Source of the DNA: Chryseosolibacter histidinae
GTDB taxonomy: Bacteria; Bacteroidota; Bacteroidia; Cytophagales; Cyclobacteriaceae
Reading direction: 5' to 3'
DNA: 64,000 nucleotides
NCBI RefSeq assembly: GCF_018598225.1
Contig: NZ_JAHESF010000011.1
Location: forward strand, 124,001 to 188,000
The translations under genes were made by a program, and so were the position numbers. The first letter of the stretch is position 1; each line of letters opens with the position of its first letter. The notes beneath the pieces were generated by a model. That model was not told where the DNA came from, did not search any database, and saw only the letters and a program-made list of their open reading frames with translations. Positions 1 to 8,315 of this stretch are shown here, piece by piece.

Positions 1-179
1 GAAGATCGAACTACGACATGAAGAAGGAAACTTATTTCTGGAAAGGCCAGGACATTGTTTTGAAGTTCAAGTCTTACTCGAGAAACGAGCTGGAGATGAT
101 CTATACTTCCATGCAGGTGCTGGGCCTCATGAAAGAAGATAAAGGAAAAAAAGTACAGGATATAGCCGATGACTTTTAA
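1..179 (+). CDS. C-terminal end of an unidentified protein (partial)
   Basis: An open frame enters from the left edge (first full codon at base 3) and ends at a TAA about 30 bases before the next gene. Only about 58 residues are visible. They are rich in Lys, Asp, Met and Tyr (a YFWKGQ stretch, then a helix-like ELEMIYTSMQVLG segment) and end in DIADDF. No signal sequence, membrane segment or catalytic motif is visible, and I do not recognise the family. The tight spacing to the following DUF1080 gene suggests cotranscription, but the upstream part is missing and function cannot be assigned. Confidence 0.6.
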   Translation, partial: RSNYDMKKETYFWKGQDIVLKFKSYSRNELEMIYTSMQVLGLMKEDKGKKVQDIADDF

Positions 180-209
180 TTGATTCCATTTTATAAATCC
201 AACCCTTAT

Positions 210-947
210 ATGATGACGAGAAATTTTTTGATCGCCGTTTTTGTTCTGACAGGTATGACACATGGTTTTTCACAGGAGATCACAGACCCGAAAGTAACCG
301 AGGTTTGGGAGCCCGAACCGAAAGTGGTTACACCGGGAACCAACGGTTCTGCACCTTCGGATGCCATTGTGTTATTCGATGGCAAAGACCTGAGCAACTG
401 GCTTGACAAAGACAACAAAGCAGCACAATGGCTTGTGAAAGATGGCGCCATGACTGCCGTAAAAGGCAAAGGCGATATCAAGACCAAACAAACCTTTGGC
501 GATATTCAGCTGCACATCGAATGGAGAACACCCGCCAAAGTGGAAGGTGAAGGACAGGGCCGCGGAAACAGCGGTATCTTTCTGCAGGAACGTTACGAGC
601 TTCAGGTGCTCGACTCATACAAGAACCGCACTTATTCCAACGGACAGGCTGGCTCTATTTACAAACAAACGCCTCCGCTGGTGAACGCCAGCAAAGGACC
701 AGGCGAGTGGCAGGTGTACGATGTGATCTTCATCGCACCTAAATACAATGACGATGGCTCTTTAAAATCCGCCGGCAGGATCACCGTATTCCATAACGGT
801 GTCTTGATCCAGAACAACACCGAGATCCAGGGCACCACCGAATACATCGGGAAACCGAAAGTGGTGGCGCACGGCAAAGCATCGATCAAGCTGCAGGACC
901 ATAACAATCCCACAAGCTTCAGAAATATCTGGGTAAGAGAATTGTAA
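210..947 (+). CDS. DUF1080 / 3-keto-disaccharide hydrolase domain protein, exported
   Basis: A protein of about 245 residues with a cleavable signal peptide ([15 protein letters not shown], ending near FSQ) followed by one DUF1080 domain. The family signature [10 protein letters not shown] is present, as are the [10 protein letters not shown] and YELQVLDSY segments of the concanavalin-like fold. Members are annotated as 3-keto-disaccharide hydrolases acting on oxidised disaccharides in the periplasm; activity of this copy is inferred from family only. The frame is open further upstream from a TTG, but the ATG pair at this start gives a proper signal peptide, so I chose it. It ends convergent to a peptidase gene, separated by a hairpin. 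Confidence 0.85.
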   Translation: MMTRNFLIAVFVLTGMTHGFSQEITDPKVTEVWEPEPKVVTPGTNGSAPSDAIVLFDGKDLSNWLDKDNKAAQWLVKDGAMTAVKGKGDIKTKQTFGDIQLHIEWRTPAKVEGEGQGRGNSGIFLQERYELQVLDSYKNRTYSNGQAGSIYKQTPPLVNASKGPGEWQVYDVIFIAPKYNDDGSLKSAGRITVFHNGVLIQNNTEIQGTTEYIGKPKVVAHGKASIKLQDHNNPTSFRNIWVREL

Positions 948-954
948 GCCTTAA

Positions 955-1001
955 TCGTCAGACCACTGTCTTCACGCCGATGGAGCGCAGTGGTCCGGCG
1001 A
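955..1001. terminator. Hairpin between convergent genes; copy of a dispersed palindrome
   Basis: TCGTCAGACCACTG is followed 19 bases later by CAGTGGTCCGGCGA, which pairs with it at 12 of 14 positions plus one wobble. It lies exactly between two convergent stop codons, so it may act as a bidirectional terminator, although there is no clear T run. The same 14 bases recur inside a longer hairpin near 54.55 kb. Confidence 0.5.
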
Positions 1002-2123
1002 CTATTTCAATCCCAGCTTCGCCCGCAACGTATTGTCTAGTGCTGCTTTAGGAACTACGAGGCTTATGGTGTTGATGGCAAAATATGCTTCCGACACATT
1101 GATGTATCCCTTGAACGGCCCCTCCTCCCCCCACGAGTTTTTCACCAGGAAGAATTTTTTACCAGCCGGAGTTTTTTCCAATCCCACCAGGTGCATCAGG
1201 TGATCGTCTTGCGTGACCAGCGTCTCGAAGAGCTGTTGCCTGACCTGCTGATCGTAAGCACCTTCTTCAGCGTCCGGATCGATGGGGCGTGATACCTTTT
1301 TGCCATCGTTCCAGTTCAGCGCAAAACCATCGGCCTGTTTGAAGTTGGCGTTGCTCACATCGGCATCCCACATCACGGAATAACCTTTCTGGATGGCGAG
1401 CTCCACCAGCGACATCATATCGTTCAGGGGAATGTTATAGTAAGATTCGCTCCCATAGTTGTCGGGGATCTCAAGAATAAAAGGCGCATAGAACGGATGA
1501 TGCGTGAATGACGTGATGAAAACGTAATCGTCTTTTTTGAACTTCAGCACTTCCGATGCAAAGGTCTGTGGCGTATAGACCTTCTCGTTGTAGGTGAACT
1601 TTTCAGGAGCCTTGCCCAGGTGATCGTCGAGAATGGATTGGAAACCCTCCATCCAGTTTGCGGGTACCGGCCTGTATTTCAGAAGGCTGTCGAGATAAGA
1701 TTTTAATCTCACATCGAGCTGCCGGTGGTCGTGCTGCTTTTTACCGAGCAAAAGTCCTGAGTAGACATTTTCCGGCACGGCACCATACCGCGCCATGGCA
1801 TTGATCACGTCGTTGCCGAGCCCGCCGGAGCTGAACTGGGCCTTTCCCTGGCGAAGGATATAATTGCGCGCTTTATCTGTGTAGATGTTGCGCACGGTAA
1901 ACATTTCAGAAAGATCAAACACACCTGCTTTTGCAAGCATGGCTTGCGATTCTACCAGTGAAGTGGTGGAGAAGCTCCAGCAGGTGCCTGTATGCGCCTG
2001 GTCTTTCACCGACGTATGGTCCACTTTTTTAACAATCGTGAAGGTGTTGTGATCAGCGGGAGGCTGCGCGAATGCCGCAGCTGCGCTTGTCAGCAAGATC
2101 GCTGCAAAGAAGGTCTTTTTCAT
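1002..2123 (-). CDS. Exported C1 (papain-like) peptidase of the bleomycin hydrolase / aminopeptidase C type
   Basis: A 373-residue protein with a signal peptide (MKKTFFAAILLTSAAAAFAQ) and a C1B peptidase domain. The catalytic Cys48 sits in GTCWSFS, His311 in LMHLVG and Asn329 in VKNSWG, the order and spacing of bleomycin hydrolase / PepC enzymes. Cytosolic PepC proteins are about 440-450 residues long, so this secreted version is shorter. It probably trims peptides in the periplasm or at the cell surface (inference). It starts 11 bases after the stop of the sugar-dehydrogenase lipoprotein on the same strand, so the two are probably cotranscribed. Confidence 0.85.
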   Translation of the reverse strand: MKKTFFAAILLTSAAAAFAQPPADHNTFTIVKKVDHTSVKDQAHTGTCWSFSTTSLVESQAMLAKAGVFDLSEMFTVRNIYTDKARNYILRQGKAQFSSGGLGNDVINAMARYGAVPENVYSGLLLGKKQHDHRQLDVRLKSYLDSLLKYRPVPANWMEGFQSILDDHLGKAPEKFTYNEKVYTPQTFASEVLKFKKDDYVFITSFTHHPFYAPFILEIPDNYGSESYYNIPLNDMMSLVELAIQKGYSVMWDADVSNANFKQADGFALNWNDGKKVSRPIDPDAEEGAYDQQVRQQLFETLVTQDDHLMHLVGLEKTPAGKKFFLVKNSWGEEGPFKGYINVSEAYFAINTISLVVPKAALDNTLRAKLGLK

Positions 2124-2134
2124 ATGATATTCAT

Positions 2135-3322
2135 TTATCCCTGATAGGTGATTCTGTAAATGACATTGGCCTGGTCATCAGAAACCAGCATCGAGCCATC
2201 AGGCAAGATCAGCACATCCACAGGCCTGCCCCACACCTTCTGCGTTGCATCATCGAGCCAGCCGCTGGCAAAAACTTCGAGTCCCTCCGATTTGTTGTTA
2301 ACGATCTTCACGAGGCTGAGGTCATGCCCGCTTTTCTTCGAACGGTTCCACGATCCATGACGGGCAACGATGAGCTGATTTTTGTATGACGCCGGGAACA
2401 TGCTGCCGGTATAAAATTTCAGCCCCAGCGGTGCAACGTGTGGTCCCATCTTTTGAACGGGCGGGGTAAAGTCGCTGCAGGGTCTCTTGCTGCCGAACTG
2501 CGGATCTTTGATGGCTCCCTCGTGACAGTATGGATAACCGAAGTGCATACCGGCCTTCGGGGCGGTGTTGAGCTCGCAGTTCGGGATCTCGTCACCCATC
2601 ATATCGCGGCCATTGTCCGTGAACCACAGCTCATGTGTTTCAGGATGCCACGTAAAGCCTACTGTATTTCTGATACCGCGGGCGAAGATCTCGCGCCCCG
2701 ATCCGTCAGCGTTGATGCGTGTGATGCTGGCGTAGATCTCTTCCTTCGGCTCGCAGATATTGCACGGCGCGCCAACAGGTACATATAATTTTCCGTCAGG
2801 ACCAAAAGCGATGTATTTCCAGCCGTGACCATCCTGTTTTGGATACTGATCGTTCACCACCACGGGCTGGCCCGGATCGTTCAGCTTCGATTCGATGCCA
2901 GGGAATTTGATGATGCGGGTCATCTCGGCCACGTACAGGTCACCGTCTTTGAAGGCCACACCATTAGGCATGTTGAGACCCGATGCGATGGTCCACTTCT
3001 TATCGGCCTTGAAGTCGCCATCTGTATCCTTGATGGCGTAAACCTTATCGCCATCCCTGTTACCTACATAGATGATCCCGGAAGGGCTTATCGCCAGGGA
3101 CCTTGCATTGTTAACTTCGGCATAGACGTCGATCTTGAAACCCGCAGGAAGTTTGATCTTGTCCAGTGGCAGTGACTTCGCGTAGTCAGTCAGGGCAGCC
3201 ACGCTTCCGTCTTCGGTTTTGATCGTATCTGAATCCTGGCTCTCCTTGTTATTAGAGCCATCATTGCCGCAGGCCAGCAGCAACAGCGCCAGCAGGTATG
3301 TAAAATGTTTGAGATGATGCAT
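2135..3322 (-). CDS. PQQ-type sorbosone / glucose dehydrogenase-like beta-propeller lipoprotein
   Basis: A 395-residue protein that begins with a lipoprotein signal (LALLLLAC, Cys18) and continues as a six-bladed propeller of the L-sorbosone dehydrogenase / soluble glucose dehydrogenase family. Visible family segments are LAISPSGIIYVGNRDGDKVY, GDLYVAEMTRI, FGPDGKLYVPVGAPCNICEP, GIRNTVGFTWHPETHELWFT and a final VLILPDGSMLVSDD. Such proteins oxidise sugars using PQQ in the periplasm; cofactor use here is assumed from the family. It is the first gene of a two-gene unit with the C1 peptidase downstream. No recognisable promoter was found in the 266 bases upstream. Confidence 0.85.
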   Translation of the reverse strand: MHHLKHFTYLLALLLLACGNDGSNNKESQDSDTIKTEDGSVAALTDYAKSLPLDKIKLPAGFKIDVYAEVNNARSLAISPSGIIYVGNRDGDKVYAIKDTDGDFKADKKWTIASGLNMPNGVAFKDGDLYVAEMTRIIKFPGIESKLNDPGQPVVVNDQYPKQDGHGWKYIAFGPDGKLYVPVGAPCNICEPKEEIYASITRINADGSGREIFARGIRNTVGFTWHPETHELWFTDNGRDMMGDEIPNCELNTAPKAGMHFGYPYCHEGAIKDPQFGSKRPCSDFTPPVQKMGPHVAPLGLKFYTGSMFPASYKNQLIVARHGSWNRSKKSGHDLSLVKIVNNKSEGLEVFASGWLDDATQKVWGRPVDVLILPDGSMLVSDDQANVIYRITYQG

Positions 3323-3437
3323 AGCTGGTAATTAACATCCTTAAATTAAGAGATTTTTATCTTCAAACAGAGTCATTAATTCCTTTCCCGCGCCACGATT
3401 GCTATCGGGAGCAGGTTTGCGCAAAGGTCATGAATTT

Positions 3438-3463
3438 ATCTGCGTGGATCTGCGCAATCTGCG
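3438..3463. repeat. Three short ATCTGCG direct repeats in an intergenic gap
   Basis: ATCTGCG occurs at 3438, 3448 and 3457. Further along the same gap (about 3532-3550) is CCTGGTCAATCCCTTGG, which shares CCTGGTCAATC with the repeat block near 11.93 kb. The gap separates divergent genes. A lone TATTTTTG at 3497-3504 matches the Bacteroidota -7 box but lacks a TTG at the right distance. Confidence 0.4.
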
Positions 3464-3588
3464 GGAAACAAACCTGAAAAAATCATGCGAAGTAGCTATT
3501 TTTGTGGTTTGATCATGAGGGAATGGAGGCCAGTCCTGGTCAATCCCTTGGCTTTTACATTAACCTTCTGATCCTCAATTAAATAAAC

Positions 3589-5499
3589 ATGCTTTCAATC
3601 ACCAATCTTTCATATTTTATCGGTGGCCGTGCGCTGTATGAGAACGCCAGTATGTTCATCAAGCCCAAAGACAAGATCGGGCTGATCGGGCTGAACGGAC
3701 GCGGAAAATCCACCCTCCTGAAGCTGATCAACGGAGATTATAAAGCCGACGCCGGCTCCATCAGCAAGAGTAATGATTGCACCATCGGTTTCCTCAACCA
3801 GGATCTGCTGTCATACCAAACAGAAGATGCCATTGTAACAGTGGCCATGGAAGCTTTCAAGGATGCTGTTGATACACAGCGGCAGATAGAAAAAATATTA
3901 CACAAGCTGGAGACCGAGTATTCTGATGAGCTGGTAGAGCGGCTGGCCAAGCTTCAAGAAAAATTCGAACACCTCGACGGCTATTCCATGCAGGCAAAAG
4001 CGGAAGAAGTGCTGGAGGGTATCGGCTTTTCTACCAGCGATCTGCACAGGCCCTTAAAAGAGTTTTCCGGCGGCTGGCGCATGCGTGTGATGCTGGCCAA
4101 GCTGCTGCTGGAGAAGCCATCGCTGCTCATGCTTGACGAACCTACCAACCACCTTGACCTTCCTTCTATCGAGTGGGTGGAAAATTATCTGCGCGATTAC
4201 GAAGGGGCTGTGGTCATTGTTTCTCACGACCGCCGGTTCCTGGATAATGTTGTGACCAAGATCGTGGACGTTACACAACAGCAGCTGGTCACCTACGAGG
4301 GTAATTACTCTTTTTATTTGCAGGAAAAAGAACTGCGGCAGGAGATCCAGCAAAATGCTTATGAGAACCAGCAGCAGAAGATCAGGCAAACCGAGCGGTT
4401 CATCGAACGTTTCAAAGCGAAGGCTACCAAGGCACGCCAGGTGCAATCACGTGTGAAAGCGCTTGAAAGACTTGACATGATCGAGGAAGTCACTGACGAC
4501 ACTGCGGCGGTGAATTTCAAATTCAGGTTCAGCCAGCAGCCCGGGCGTTTTATTATCAACCTCAAGGATATCTCGAAGTCATACGGACCGCTGGAGATCT
4601 TAAAACATACGTCGGCCTCCATCGAGCGTACAGACAAGATCGCGCTGATCGGTGCCAACGGCAAAGGTAAATCCACCATGCTGCGCATCATTGCGGGAGA
4701 AGAGCCTGTTGAAGGCGAGCGCACCATGGGTTACAATGTGATCCGCGCCTTTTATGCGCAGCACCAGTTGGAGTCACTGAATGTAGAAAACGAGATCATT
4801 GAAGAGCTCAAGCAAGCCGGCTCCGGCAAAACGGAGCAGGAGCTGAGGAATGTGCTGGGATGTTTTCTTTTTTCGGATGAAGACCAGTTCAAAAAGATCA
4901 AGGTGCTGTCGGGAGGAGAAAAATCGCGGGTAGCCCTGGCGAAAACGCTGATCTCTGAAGCAAACTTCCTGCTACTGGACGAGCCTACCAACCACCTGGA
5001 TTTTATTTCTGAAAATATTCTGATCCAGGCATTGCAGCAATATGCGGGAAGTTTTGTGGTGGTATCGCACAATCGTCACTTCGTGAGTCAGATCGCCAAC
5101 AAGATCTGGTATATCGAAGACAAGCAGCTCAAGGAATATCCCGGCACGTACGAAGAATACGAGTACTGGAAAAAGAAGAACGAGGCTGCGGCTGCGTCAA
5201 AACCGGAACCTCCGAAACCAAAGGTGGAAAAAAAGCAGGAGACGGCACCCAAAACGCCTACGCAGACCACACAGCTGAAGACATTGGAGAAGGATCTCAA
5301 GAAGGTTGAAGATCAGATCGAGACCCTTCAGAACAGGAAAGCACAGCTCGAGCTCGACCTGGCTTCGTCGGAGATCTATGCCGATGCGGAGCGGTTGAAG
5401 AAAACGCAGAAGGAATTTGAAAAGGTGAATGGTGAGCTTAACGTGGCCAATGTACAATGGGAGAAACTGGCAACCGCCATCGACGAGCTGAATAAATAA
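3589..5499 (+). CDS. ABC-F family ATP-binding protein (ribosome-associated type)
   Basis: A 636-residue soluble protein with two ABC cassettes in one chain and no membrane segment, which is the ABC-F layout. Cassette 1 has Walker A GLNGRGKST (residues 34-42), signature FSGGWRMRV and Walker B LLMLDEPTNHLD. Cassette 2 has GANGKGKST, LSGGEKSRV and LLLDEPTNHLD. The arginine- and glutamine-rich linker between them and a C-terminal charged coiled coil (after about residue 535, Lys/Glu-rich) are typical. ABC-F proteins bind the ribosomal E site and relieve stalling or protect against antibiotics; which of these applies cannot be told from sequence. It stands alone, convergent to the sigma-factor operon. 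Confidence 0.92.
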   Translation: MLSITNLSYFIGGRALYENASMFIKPKDKIGLIGLNGRGKSTLLKLINGDYKADAGSISKSNDCTIGFLNQDLLSYQTEDAIVTVAMEAFKDAVDTQRQIEKILHKLETEYSDELVERLAKLQEKFEHLDGYSMQAKAEEVLEGIGFSTSDLHRPLKEFSGGWRMRVMLAKLLLEKPSLLMLDEPTNHLDLPSIEWVENYLRDYEGAVVIVSHDRRFLDNVVTKIVDVTQQQLVTYEGNYSFYLQEKELRQEIQQNAYENQQQKIRQTERFIERFKAKATKARQVQSRVKALERLDMIEEVTDDTAAVNFKFRFSQQPGRFIINLKDISKSYGPLEILKHTSASIERTDKIALIGANGKGKSTMLRIIAGEEPVEGERTMGYNVIRAFYAQHQLESLNVENEIIEELKQAGSGKTEQELRNVLGCFLFSDEDQFKKIKVLSGGEKSRVALAKTLISEANFLLLDEPTNHLDFISENILIQALQQYAGSFVVVSHNRHFVSQIANKIWYIEDKQLKEYPGTYEEYEYWKKKNEAAAASKPEPPKPKVEKKQETAPKTPTQTTQLKTLEKDLKKVEDQIETLQNRKAQLELDLASSEIYADAERLKKTQKEFEKVNGELNVANVQWEKLATAIDELNK

Positions 5500-5526
5500 C
5501 GATGACATCCTTATCAGAGGCGCCAA

Positions 5527-5553
5527 CTCCGGGGACAGAGCCTTTCCCCGGAG
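5527..5553. terminator. GC-rich hairpin between convergent genes
   Basis: CTCCGGGGA and TCCCCGGAG form a perfect 9-bp stem with a 9-base loop, 27 bases after the ABC-F stop and about 60 bases before the end of the opposing small gene. There is no T run, so termination by this hairpin alone is uncertain. Confidence 0.5.
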
Positions 5554-5613
5554 CAATGGCTGCACTCTTATCGAAAACTGCCCTATTATTCACAGAGCAA
5601 TATCTTGAGGCTA

Positions 5614-5808
5614 TTATTTATCGTTTCGTTTTACCTCCTGTGTGGGAGTTTTAGCAGCAGGTTTTCCGTACGAATATTTGGTGGCAGGCCCGCCCTTGTC
5701 CGTACATCCCTCCAGTATCACGCTGACTCCGAGCAGGATAGTAAGAAACAGGAGCGCGTACAGAGATACGTGGAGCCGTTTTTCCAATCTTGTTTCTAAT
5801 GTTTCCAT
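5614..5808 (-). CDS. Small putative lipoprotein, third gene of the sigma-factor operon
   Basis: A 64-residue protein: a charged N-terminus (METLETRLEKRLH), one hydrophobic segment (LYALLFLTILLGVSVIL) and then a lipobox-like LEGC with Cys35, followed by about 29 polar residues rich in Lys, Pro and Thr. I do not recognise it. It begins about 50 bases after the stop of the barrel-bearing anti-sigma-like protein on the same strand, and the frame has the composition of a real small membrane protein or lipoprotein. The n-region is long for a lipoprotein signal, so a simple membrane anchor is an alternative reading. Confidence 0.5.
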   Translation of the reverse strand: METLETRLEKRLHVSLYALLFLTILLGVSVILEGCTDKGGPATKYSYGKPAAKTPTQEVKRNDK

Positions 5809-5859
5809 AGTGGGCCGTTTCGATGGTTAGACACCACATCCGGTCAAAGGGTTGGAAGC

Positions 5860-7695
5860 CTAGTTAAAAATATACCGGAATCTTAATCCCACATCAAAAG
5901 ACAGGCGGGTAGCCCGGAAATCGTCTGATTTATAAATATTTGTGAAAGGATATCTCATTCCAGGGTTCAGGGCAATGCGGTAGCGCCTGCCGAACCGGTA
6001 GCTCACTTCCGTGCCCATCAAACCGCTTAAATTCACCTGACGGTACGCACTGCCTTCAAAATCAGCATCTACTGCCTGCCCTTCCACAACAGCGCTGGTG
6101 CTGATGTTATTCTGCAACAACAGGTCTGTTGACACCCCGGCGTTCAACTGTAAGCCAAAATCCCTGTTTACAAGCATATAACCTGCCTGCATCGGCACAC
6201 TCAGATAGCGCACACTATTATTCACATTGTACGGCGGTGTATCCACCACAGCTTGCCTGATATCGCTTTCCGAGCTCATGAAGGCGTCCTGCCTAAAATT
6301 GGAGGGTGCCTTTAGCATACTATTGTTGGGATCAGGAACCAGGCCATTCTGTGTATAATCAGATGCCTGGGTGAGGTAATTCACACCTCCCTGCAATACC
6401 CAACGCTCAGACAAACGTTTTCCCATGTTGACACCTACCGAATAGGTTGAGCCCTTGGCCTGCATCTCTTTACTGGCATTGGTAGAGGCAAAATTACTCG
6501 CCGCCATCAGCATGGGGGGTGAGGTTTTTGTCACAACCGGGTTGAACGATCCCGCTGCAAATCCCACGGAAGTCCAGAGCCTTTCACTTCCGCCGTGTTT
6601 GTCTTTCTCACTTTGCTTTTCCTGTTTTTCGTCCTGCGCTCTTACCTCCTGCTCACGGCGTTCCAGCCTTGCCAGCATCAGCGCCACAGGGTCTGCTTCG
6701 GCTTCTTTTTGGGCAACGATGAGCTCAGGTTTTCTTTCCACCACCAGGGGCGGCAGCTTCCGCTCAAAAGCAGGTTGAAATACACCCGTGGATTCTTTTT
6801 CATCTTTTGATGGATGTTCCGAGATGGCTACAACCTCCTTCGGTGAAACGTCGGTGGGTGAAGCTGTCATTCCATTGACAGTAGACAACGCAGCTTTGCC
6901 ATTGTCCCTTTCTGTGACTGATGCCTGATCCGCTGCAGCATTGTTTTGCAGGCCATTGCGATGCGTACTGTTGTCTGCGATCAATTCACGCGATTGCTTA
7001 TCAGCGATATGAGATGAGGTGACATCCGATGTGTTATTCTGTGTTGCAGTACCGGATGCATTTCGTTGCGATCCATCTGCGTTCTTCGTTTCTGCCCGGG
7101 CGATACCCGTTTGTGATCTTCGTGCATCAACCTGTGATGCCTGCTGGCCACGGTTATCCTGCTGCACTGCCGTATTTGCAGGGTTGTTATTTGACGGCGC
7201 GGTCGATTCTGTGCTTGCCGCGATGGGCTGATCATTTCTTCTGTTCAGGTCTTTCCGGTTCATATCTTCAGCAACGTTGCCATCAGCAGATCTGTTTTGT
7301 TCGTCGCCTTGCTGTAAAGTGCCGGGATCTACTGCTGATCGCTGTGTTCCGGCGTTTTCTTGATTCTTGTCTGACGGATTGTTCGAAGCAGGATTCGCAG
7401 ACCGGGTGGTTAGATCATCGGCTGATGCTCCTGAATTGGGTTGCTGTAATGCAAGCGTGTTTCCCGGGTTGTTGGTGTTTCCGATATATACGCCCAGCCC
7501 TATGCCCAGGGCAAATATCACTGATGCCGCGGCCAGCAACTGGTAGAACACCAGCCTGCGTTTGAGCTTGCGGGCCTTGGCTTTCTCAAGATCCAGTTCG
7601 ATGTTAGTCCATACGTTCTCAGACGGACTTATCTCGGCCTGGTCAAAAGCTTCCTTCCACGATTCTTCAAACTTTCGCCTCTCCATATTTCGCAT
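5860..7695 (-). CDS. Anti-sigma-like transmembrane protein with C-terminal outer-membrane beta-barrel
   Basis: A 611-residue protein in three parts. Residues 1-45 resemble the cytoplasmic region next to ECF sigma factors (FEESWKEAFDQAEISPSENVW). A single membrane helix lies at about 47-72 (VFYQLLAAASVIFALGIGLGVYIG). A linker of roughly 260 residues rich in Asn, Gln, Ala, Ser and Asp is probably disordered. The last 230 or so residues look like an 8-stranded outer-membrane barrel (repeated aromatic/Gly strands, ending in VGLRFRYIFN). Its start overlaps the 3' end of the sigma-factor gene, indicating translational coupling. The likely job is to hold the sigma factor in response to an envelope state (inference). 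Start could also be the Met three codons in. Confidence 0.75.
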   Translation of the reverse strand: MRNMERRKFEESWKEAFDQAEISPSENVWTNIELDLEKAKARKLKRRLVFYQLLAAASVIFALGIGLGVYIGNTNNPGNTLALQQPNSGASADDLTTRSANPASNNPSDKNQENAGTQRSAVDPGTLQQGDEQNRSADGNVAEDMNRKDLNRRNDQPIAASTESTAPSNNNPANTAVQQDNRGQQASQVDARRSQTGIARAETKNADGSQRNASGTATQNNTSDVTSSHIADKQSRELIADNSTHRNGLQNNAAADQASVTERDNGKAALSTVNGMTASPTDVSPKEVVAISEHPSKDEKESTGVFQPAFERKLPPLVVERKPELIVAQKEAEADPVALMLARLERREQEVRAQDEKQEKQSEKDKHGGSERLWTSVGFAAGSFNPVVTKTSPPMLMAASNFASTNASKEMQAKGSTYSVGVNMGKRLSERWVLQGGVNYLTQASDYTQNGLVPDPNNSMLKAPSNFRQDAFMSSESDIRQAVVDTPPYNVNNSVRYLSVPMQAGYMLVNRDFGLQLNAGVSTDLLLQNNISTSAVVEGQAVDADFEGSAYRQVNLSGLMGTEVSYRFGRRYRIALNPGMRYPFTNIYKSDDFRATRLSFDVGLRFRYIFN

Positions 7696-8251
7696 AGTAC
7701 GATGACTCCTTCAATAATTTTTGTTGCAGCAGACTCCGGGCGCGCGCATACTGTGACTTCGATGTTCCTTCTGATATGCCCAGAAGCTCTGCAATTTCTT
7801 TATGATTGTATCCCTCGATGGCAAAGAGGTTGAACACGATCTGGCATCCCTGCGGCAACGACTGGATCATCTCCAGCAATTGTGTGAAATGGATGCCGGA
7901 CACACTGGTCTCGTCTTCCGGCAGATCGAGCTCCTCCACGTCAACCATGGGGAACAGGTATAACTTTTTCCGTTGTAGGTTTAAGGCGGTATTCACCATG
8001 ATGCGGGTGATCCATGTTTCCAGCTTGCTTTCCTGGCGGAAATCTTTCAGGCCCTGAAACACTTTCACAAATCCCTCCTGCAATATATCCTCCGCTTCGG
8101 CCGTTGTTTTCGAATAACGCAGGCATACGGTGGTCATTTTTCGGCAATAGCGGTCGTACAGAGCCTTTTGAAAGCTCCCGTTACCCTTGCGGCATCCATC
8201 TATAAGCTCCTGTTCGCTGAGCATGAATCCGTATATACGGCCGTTTTCCAT
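7667..8251 (-). CDS. ECF-type RNA polymerase sigma-70 factor
   Basis: A 194-residue protein with sigma region 2 (AEAEDILQEGFVKVFQGLKDFR, residues about 50-72, then LETWITRIMVNTALNLQRKK) and region 4 (LPQGCQIVFNLFAIEGYNHKEIAELLGISEGTSKSQYARAR), joined by an acidic linker. This is the standard two-domain ECF layout. It is the first gene of a minus-strand operon with the anti-sigma-like barrel protein and a small lipoprotein. The in-frame Met at 8224 (MLSEQEL) gives a more typical N-terminus and may be the true start. A T9SS plug gene diverges from it across a gap of about 65 bases. Confidence 0.9.
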   Translation of the reverse strand: MENGRIYGFMLSEQELIDGCRKGNGSFQKALYDRYCRKMTTVCLRYSKTTAEAEDILQEGFVKVFQGLKDFRQESKLETWITRIMVNTALNLQRKKLYLFPMVDVEELDLPEDETSVSGIHFTQLLEMIQSLPQGCQIVFNLFAIEGYNHKEIAELLGISEGTSKSQYARARSLLQQKLLKESSYYAKYGEAKV

Positions 8252-8315
8252 TGTATTAGATACACCCTTACTTAAAAAGGTTGGAATTGTTTTTTATCTT
8301 TTTGCCCTGAAAATC

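Noticed and set aside
3497-3504. TATTTTTG as promoter of the ABC-F gene
   Set aside because: The -7 match is exact, but no TTG lies 17-21 bases upstream, so I did not list it as a promoter.
6455-7565. Open frames antisense to the anti-sigma-like barrel protein
   Set aside because: They mirror the low-complexity linker of the real gene and have no signal, domain or start context.
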